From: Acidobacteriota bacterium
GTDB taxonomy: Bacteria; Acidobacteriota; Terriglobia; Acidoferrales; UBA7541
Length of the DNA stretch: 5,767 bases
Reading direction: 5' to 3'
Assembly (NCBI GenBank): GCA_019239815.1
Contig: JAFAZL010000601.1
Coordinates: 1-5,767, forward strand
The notes beneath the pieces are model-generated. The model ran no database searches. It was not told the origin of the DNA and saw nothing but the letters and a program-made list of their open reading frames with translations. The stretch's first letter is position 1; every line of letters starts with the position of its first letter. Shown here one piece after another: positions 5,038 through 5,767 of the stretch. The translations under genes and the position numbers were made by a program.

Positions 5038-5767
5038 TTAGAGGTTGGTCCAGGCGGCGTTTTGTTTGGAGCTGGCGAGGACGGCGGCGATGAATTTTAC
5101 GCCGGCGACTCCATCGTCGACTGTTGGGACGAGCAGGGATTCCTTTGCTGCGGGGCGGCCGGCACCGTGCGCGGAAATTTGCTCGGCGATGTCGGTATAA
5201 AGCTGGGCGAAGGCTTCGAGGTAGCCTTCGGGGTGGCCGCTGGGGACGCGGCTCGCGTGTTTCGCGGAGGCTGTGGCGTCGGCGCCATTGCGCGTGAGCG
5301 TCATTGTTGGTTTGCCGTAGCGGCTGAAGTGCATGTAGTTGGGATTTTCCTGCGACCAATCGATGCCGCCTTTTTCGCCGTACACGCGGAGGCGGAGATT
5401 GTTTTCGTTGCCGACGGCAACCTGGCTGGCCCAAAGCATGCCGCGAACTCCTTCGTTGTAGCGAAGCAAGACTTGCACGTTGTCGTCGAGACGGCGGCCG
5501 GGAACCATGATGCTGACGTCGGCGGCGACTTGCTCGGCGTGATGCTGGCTGACGAAGCAGGCGATGTTGTAGGCGTGCGTGCCGATGTCGCCGAGCGAGC
5601 CGGCGGGACCACTCTGTGCGGGATCGGTGCGCCACGCGGCTTGTTTTTGTCCGGTGTTTTCGAGTGGCGTGGTGAGCCAGTCTTGCGCGTATTCGACTTG
5701 CACGAGGCGGAGCGTGCCGAGTTCACCGGCGGCGATCATTTCGCGCGCCTGTCGAATAATCGGATAC
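5038..5767 (-). CDS. Gfo/Idh/MocA-family oxidoreductase, C-terminal part (5' end outside the window)
   Basis: Predicted cytoplasmic NAD(P)-dependent sugar or inositol dehydrogenase. 242 residues are present, starting in frame at the window edge with YPIIRQAREMIAAGELG, the helix and turn that join the Rossmann domain to the catalytic domain in this family. About 130-150 N-terminal residues, including the nucleotide-binding loop and the usual EKP motif, should lie beyond the window. The catalytic-domain signature GDIGTHAYN falls at fragment residues 59-67; its Asp60 and His64 correspond to the conserved D-x-G-x-H residues of inositol and glucose-fructose oxidoreductase relatives. The segment HPEGYLEAFAQLY (about 178-190) and the terminal DDGVAGVKFIAAVLASS are also typical. 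Met codons at the left of the fragment (for example at 5739) are internal, since homology continues upstream to the edge. Substrate cannot be told from this part. Confidence 0.9.
   Translation of the reverse strand, partial: YPIIRQAREMIAAGELGTLRLVQVEYAQDWLTTPLENTGQKQAAWRTDPAQSGPAGSLGDIGTHAYNIACFVSQHHAEQVAADVSIMVPGRRLDDNVQVLLRYNEGVRGMLWASQVAVGNENNLRLRVYGEKGGIDWSQENPNYMHFSRYGKPTMTLTRNGADATASAKHASRVPSGHPEGYLEAFAQLYTDIAEQISAHGAGRPAAKESLLVPTVDDGVAGVKFIAAVLASSKQNAAWTNL

Noticed and set aside
5018..5635. 205-codon minus-strand frame, Arg/Ser-rich
   Set aside because: Out-of-frame shadow of the Gfo/Idh/MocA gene, whose frame has clear family motifs.

Overview
The window looks like a stretch of soil- or sediment-type bacterial chromosome with moderately high GC (judged by eye). 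The gene mix (a polyphosphate-glucokinase-like ROK kinase, a long family-9 glycosyltransferase, a six-helix ion-channel-like protein and a Gfo/Idh/MocA oxidoreductase) and the style of the dispersed palindromic repeats suggest an Acidobacteriota-like organism. That assignment is an impression: there is no rRNA or other marker gene here.

Layout: a ROK sugar kinase (51-854, +) is followed by about 360 bases with no convincing gene, then a small helical protein of unknown function (1215-1583, +). A convergent intergenic region (1584-1846) separates it from a glycosyltransferase family 9 / heptosyltransferase-like gene (about 3547 down to 1847, -). The last codons of that gene run through a REP-like palindrome (1873-1912), so its C-terminal tail appears to be repeat-derived. 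A 444-base spacer (3548-3991) carries the upstream region of the glycosyltransferase and a G5/C5 hairpin. Next comes a six-helix membrane protein resembling K+ channels (4684 to 3992, -), in which the selectivity filter that should read GYGD reads GAPG. A 25-codon ORF with its own Shine-Dalgarno sequence overlaps the channel start by four bases (GTGA). This is either a translationally coupled leader or a one-base frameshift hiding the true N-terminus. A 117-bp nested palindromic element (4892-5008) lies between this unit and the C-terminal two thirds of a Gfo/Idh/MocA oxidoreductase (5766 to 5038, -), whose N-terminus is beyond the window edge.

The genes do not form one obvious pathway. Kinase, oxidoreductase and glycosyltransferase all fit carbohydrate metabolism or cell-envelope sugar assembly, but spacing and strand changes argue for separate transcription units. 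I see no CRISPR array, tRNA, rRNA, transposase or recognisable defence system. The observations most worth following are the atypical channel filter, the overlapping leader ORF, the repeat-derived glycosyltransferase tail and its long helical C-terminal region, and the 117-bp palindromic element.
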